This document shows, piece after piece, positions 20,098 to 20,704 of a stretch of 20,704 nucleotides of DNA. The first letter of the stretch is position 1; every line of letters starts with the position of its first letter. Both the position numbers and the translations under genes were made by a program. Source of the stretch: Parasitella parasitica (taxonomy: Eukaryota > Mucoromycota > Mucoromycetes > Mucorales > Mucoraceae); the NCBI GenBank assembly GCA_025201805.1, contig MU619311.1:126486-147189 (forward strand). Reading direction: 5' to 3'. The notes under the pieces were generated by a model that did no database searches, was not told the DNA's origin, and saw nothing but the letters and a program-made list of their open reading frames with translations.

Positions 20098-20158
20098 AGA
20101 CAATGTTAGTATCTTTCAGAAGAGTCAGAATTGTTACAGCTTCTTACCTGCAATATCT

Positions 20159-20704
20159 TTAAGTTGCTGACTCACCGGAGTGAGCAACAACAACCACATT
20201 GGAGGTGGCGGTATGTCTTTTGAAGACCTGGGGGCGGCCATTTCCACACCAAATTGATGTGGCAATGGTGAGCATGTTCTTCGAGGCCATGGCATCGCGA
20301 TTCCAGTAAATGTTGCAAGTTTTACACTTCAATACCTGATAGATTTTGGTTTCTTCGTTGTCATGGCTTATCTTGAAATTCTCCAGATCTTCTTTGAGAC
20401 AGTTGTTGCAGATCTATGAATAATCGGTTTTAGCTGAAAGTGCAATATGTGAATTATGTGTGTTTTTTCCTTAATAACCTTCGATGTTTTGAACTCATTA
20501 ATATCTACAAGTAATAGTTCACCAATTCTTTCTCTTGCTTGTAGTTGCTTGTATATTTTGTTCGAAACACCATGTCTTAAACCTCTGAACTTTATATGAT
20601 CTTTGTTTTTTAATCCGTCACCAAAGACCACCAGAGGCATCTTACTTTTGTCACCTACTTCAAAACAAGCCTTGTTTTTTCTGTTGTAAGTTACAAAAAT
20701 AACA
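20159..20704 (-). CDS. Fanzor (eukaryotic TnpB-like RNA-guided nuclease), C-terminal part
   Basis: Minus-strand gene entering from the right edge. Exon 20704-20479 (open to the edge; first full codon at 20703) and exon 20413-20159 are joined over a 65-nt intron (20478-20414; donor GTTATT, acceptor CATAG). The visible protein has 159 residues: MPLVVFGDGL, then RGLRHGVSNKIYKQL, VDINEFKTSK | ICNNC, LKCKTC, and WNRDAMASKNML. Fanzor/TnpB nucleases are RuvC-type DNA endonucleases guided by an RNA (OMEGA/fRNA) encoded next to the gene. Visible parts: the Glu of NEFKTSK, the likely relocated RuvC-II glutamate described for Fanzors; the CxxC...CxxC zinc ribbon; and the RuvC-III Asp in NRD. No stop or frameshift interrupts the visible part. 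Without splicing the frame ends at 20368, before the zinc ribbon. The RuvC-I Asp and N-terminal domains lie outside the window, so activity cannot be judged. It is probably part of a mobile element. Confidence 0.85.

Larger units (their letters stand above)
17599..20158. other. Long intergenic region
   Basis: No host gene recognised in about 2.5 kb. Just upstream of the membrane-protein start there is a TATA-like element on the minus strand. Open frames at 18620-18892 (+) and 18938-19135 (-) have no family motif. The right end (about 19700-20158) is the 3' flank of the Fanzor gene. It holds a 19-bp tandem array and is where the element's guide RNA and end sequence would be expected. Confidence 0.5.

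Noticed and set aside
19985-20170. Plus ORF over the tandem array
   Set aside because: The 19-base repeat period breaks the reading frame at each unit and the minus-strand Fanzor overlaps its end.
20368-20640. 90-residue minus ORF as a complete small protein
   Set aside because: Its last 37 residues come from reading through the intron and into the next exon in the wrong frame. The frame is open upstream of the Met to the window edge.
1-20704. tRNA, rRNA and CRISPR arrays
   Set aside because: I looked for B-box-like GGTTCGA/GGTTCAA contexts, rRNA-like blocks and regularly spaced repeats. The few partial matches (for example near 2873 and 4667) lack a cloverleaf, and no spaced repeat array is present.

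Overview
The window looks like nuclear DNA of an early-diverging filamentous fungus, most likely a Mucorales (Mucoromycota) species. The intergenic DNA is AT-rich and the genes carry short spliceosomal introns of 56-77 nt with GT...AG ends. Protein signatures are fungal: a Zn(II)2Cys6 factor with a fungal-specific domain, a Ybt1/Vmr1-type ABCC pump and a GPI-anchored polysaccharide-lyase-like protein. The species cannot be read from the sequence alone.

Layout from left to right. 1-1748 is intergenic and ends in a TATA-type promoter. 1749-2681 (+) is an intronless bZIP transcription factor. 3243-4366 (+) is a secreted, GPI-anchored PL14-like polysaccharide lyase (3 exons). 4367-5847 is intergenic with only weak, unidentified ORFs. 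5848-6289 (-) is the mitochondrial complex I subunit NDUFA13/GRIM-19 (2 exons). 6290-8460 is intergenic. 8461-13384 (+) is a full-length 1574-residue ABCC transporter (4 exons). 13632-16336 (-) is an 842-residue Zn2Cys6 transcription factor (4 exons) with a polyglutamine tail, convergent with the transporter. 16362-16428 is a 67-base A tract in that factor's short promoter. 16603-17598 (-) is a proline-rich, cysteine-rich two-helix membrane protein of unknown function. 17599-20158 is intergenic with a 19-bp x 4 tandem array. 20159 to the right edge (-) is the C-terminal part of a Fanzor (eukaryotic TnpB-like, OMEGA-type RNA-guided nuclease). It has two exons in view and continues beyond the window.

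Most genes are ordinary host genes with separate roles (respiration, cell wall or polysaccharide turnover, vacuolar or drug transport, transcription). The transporter and Zn2Cys6 factor are neighbours and could be functionally paired, but that is inference. The standout is the Fanzor at the right end. Joining its two exons across a 65-nt intron restores the TSK-CxxC ... CxxC ... NRDxxASKN signature, which no single open frame shows. A tandem repeat lies about 60 bp past its stop codon, where the guide RNA and element end would be expected.
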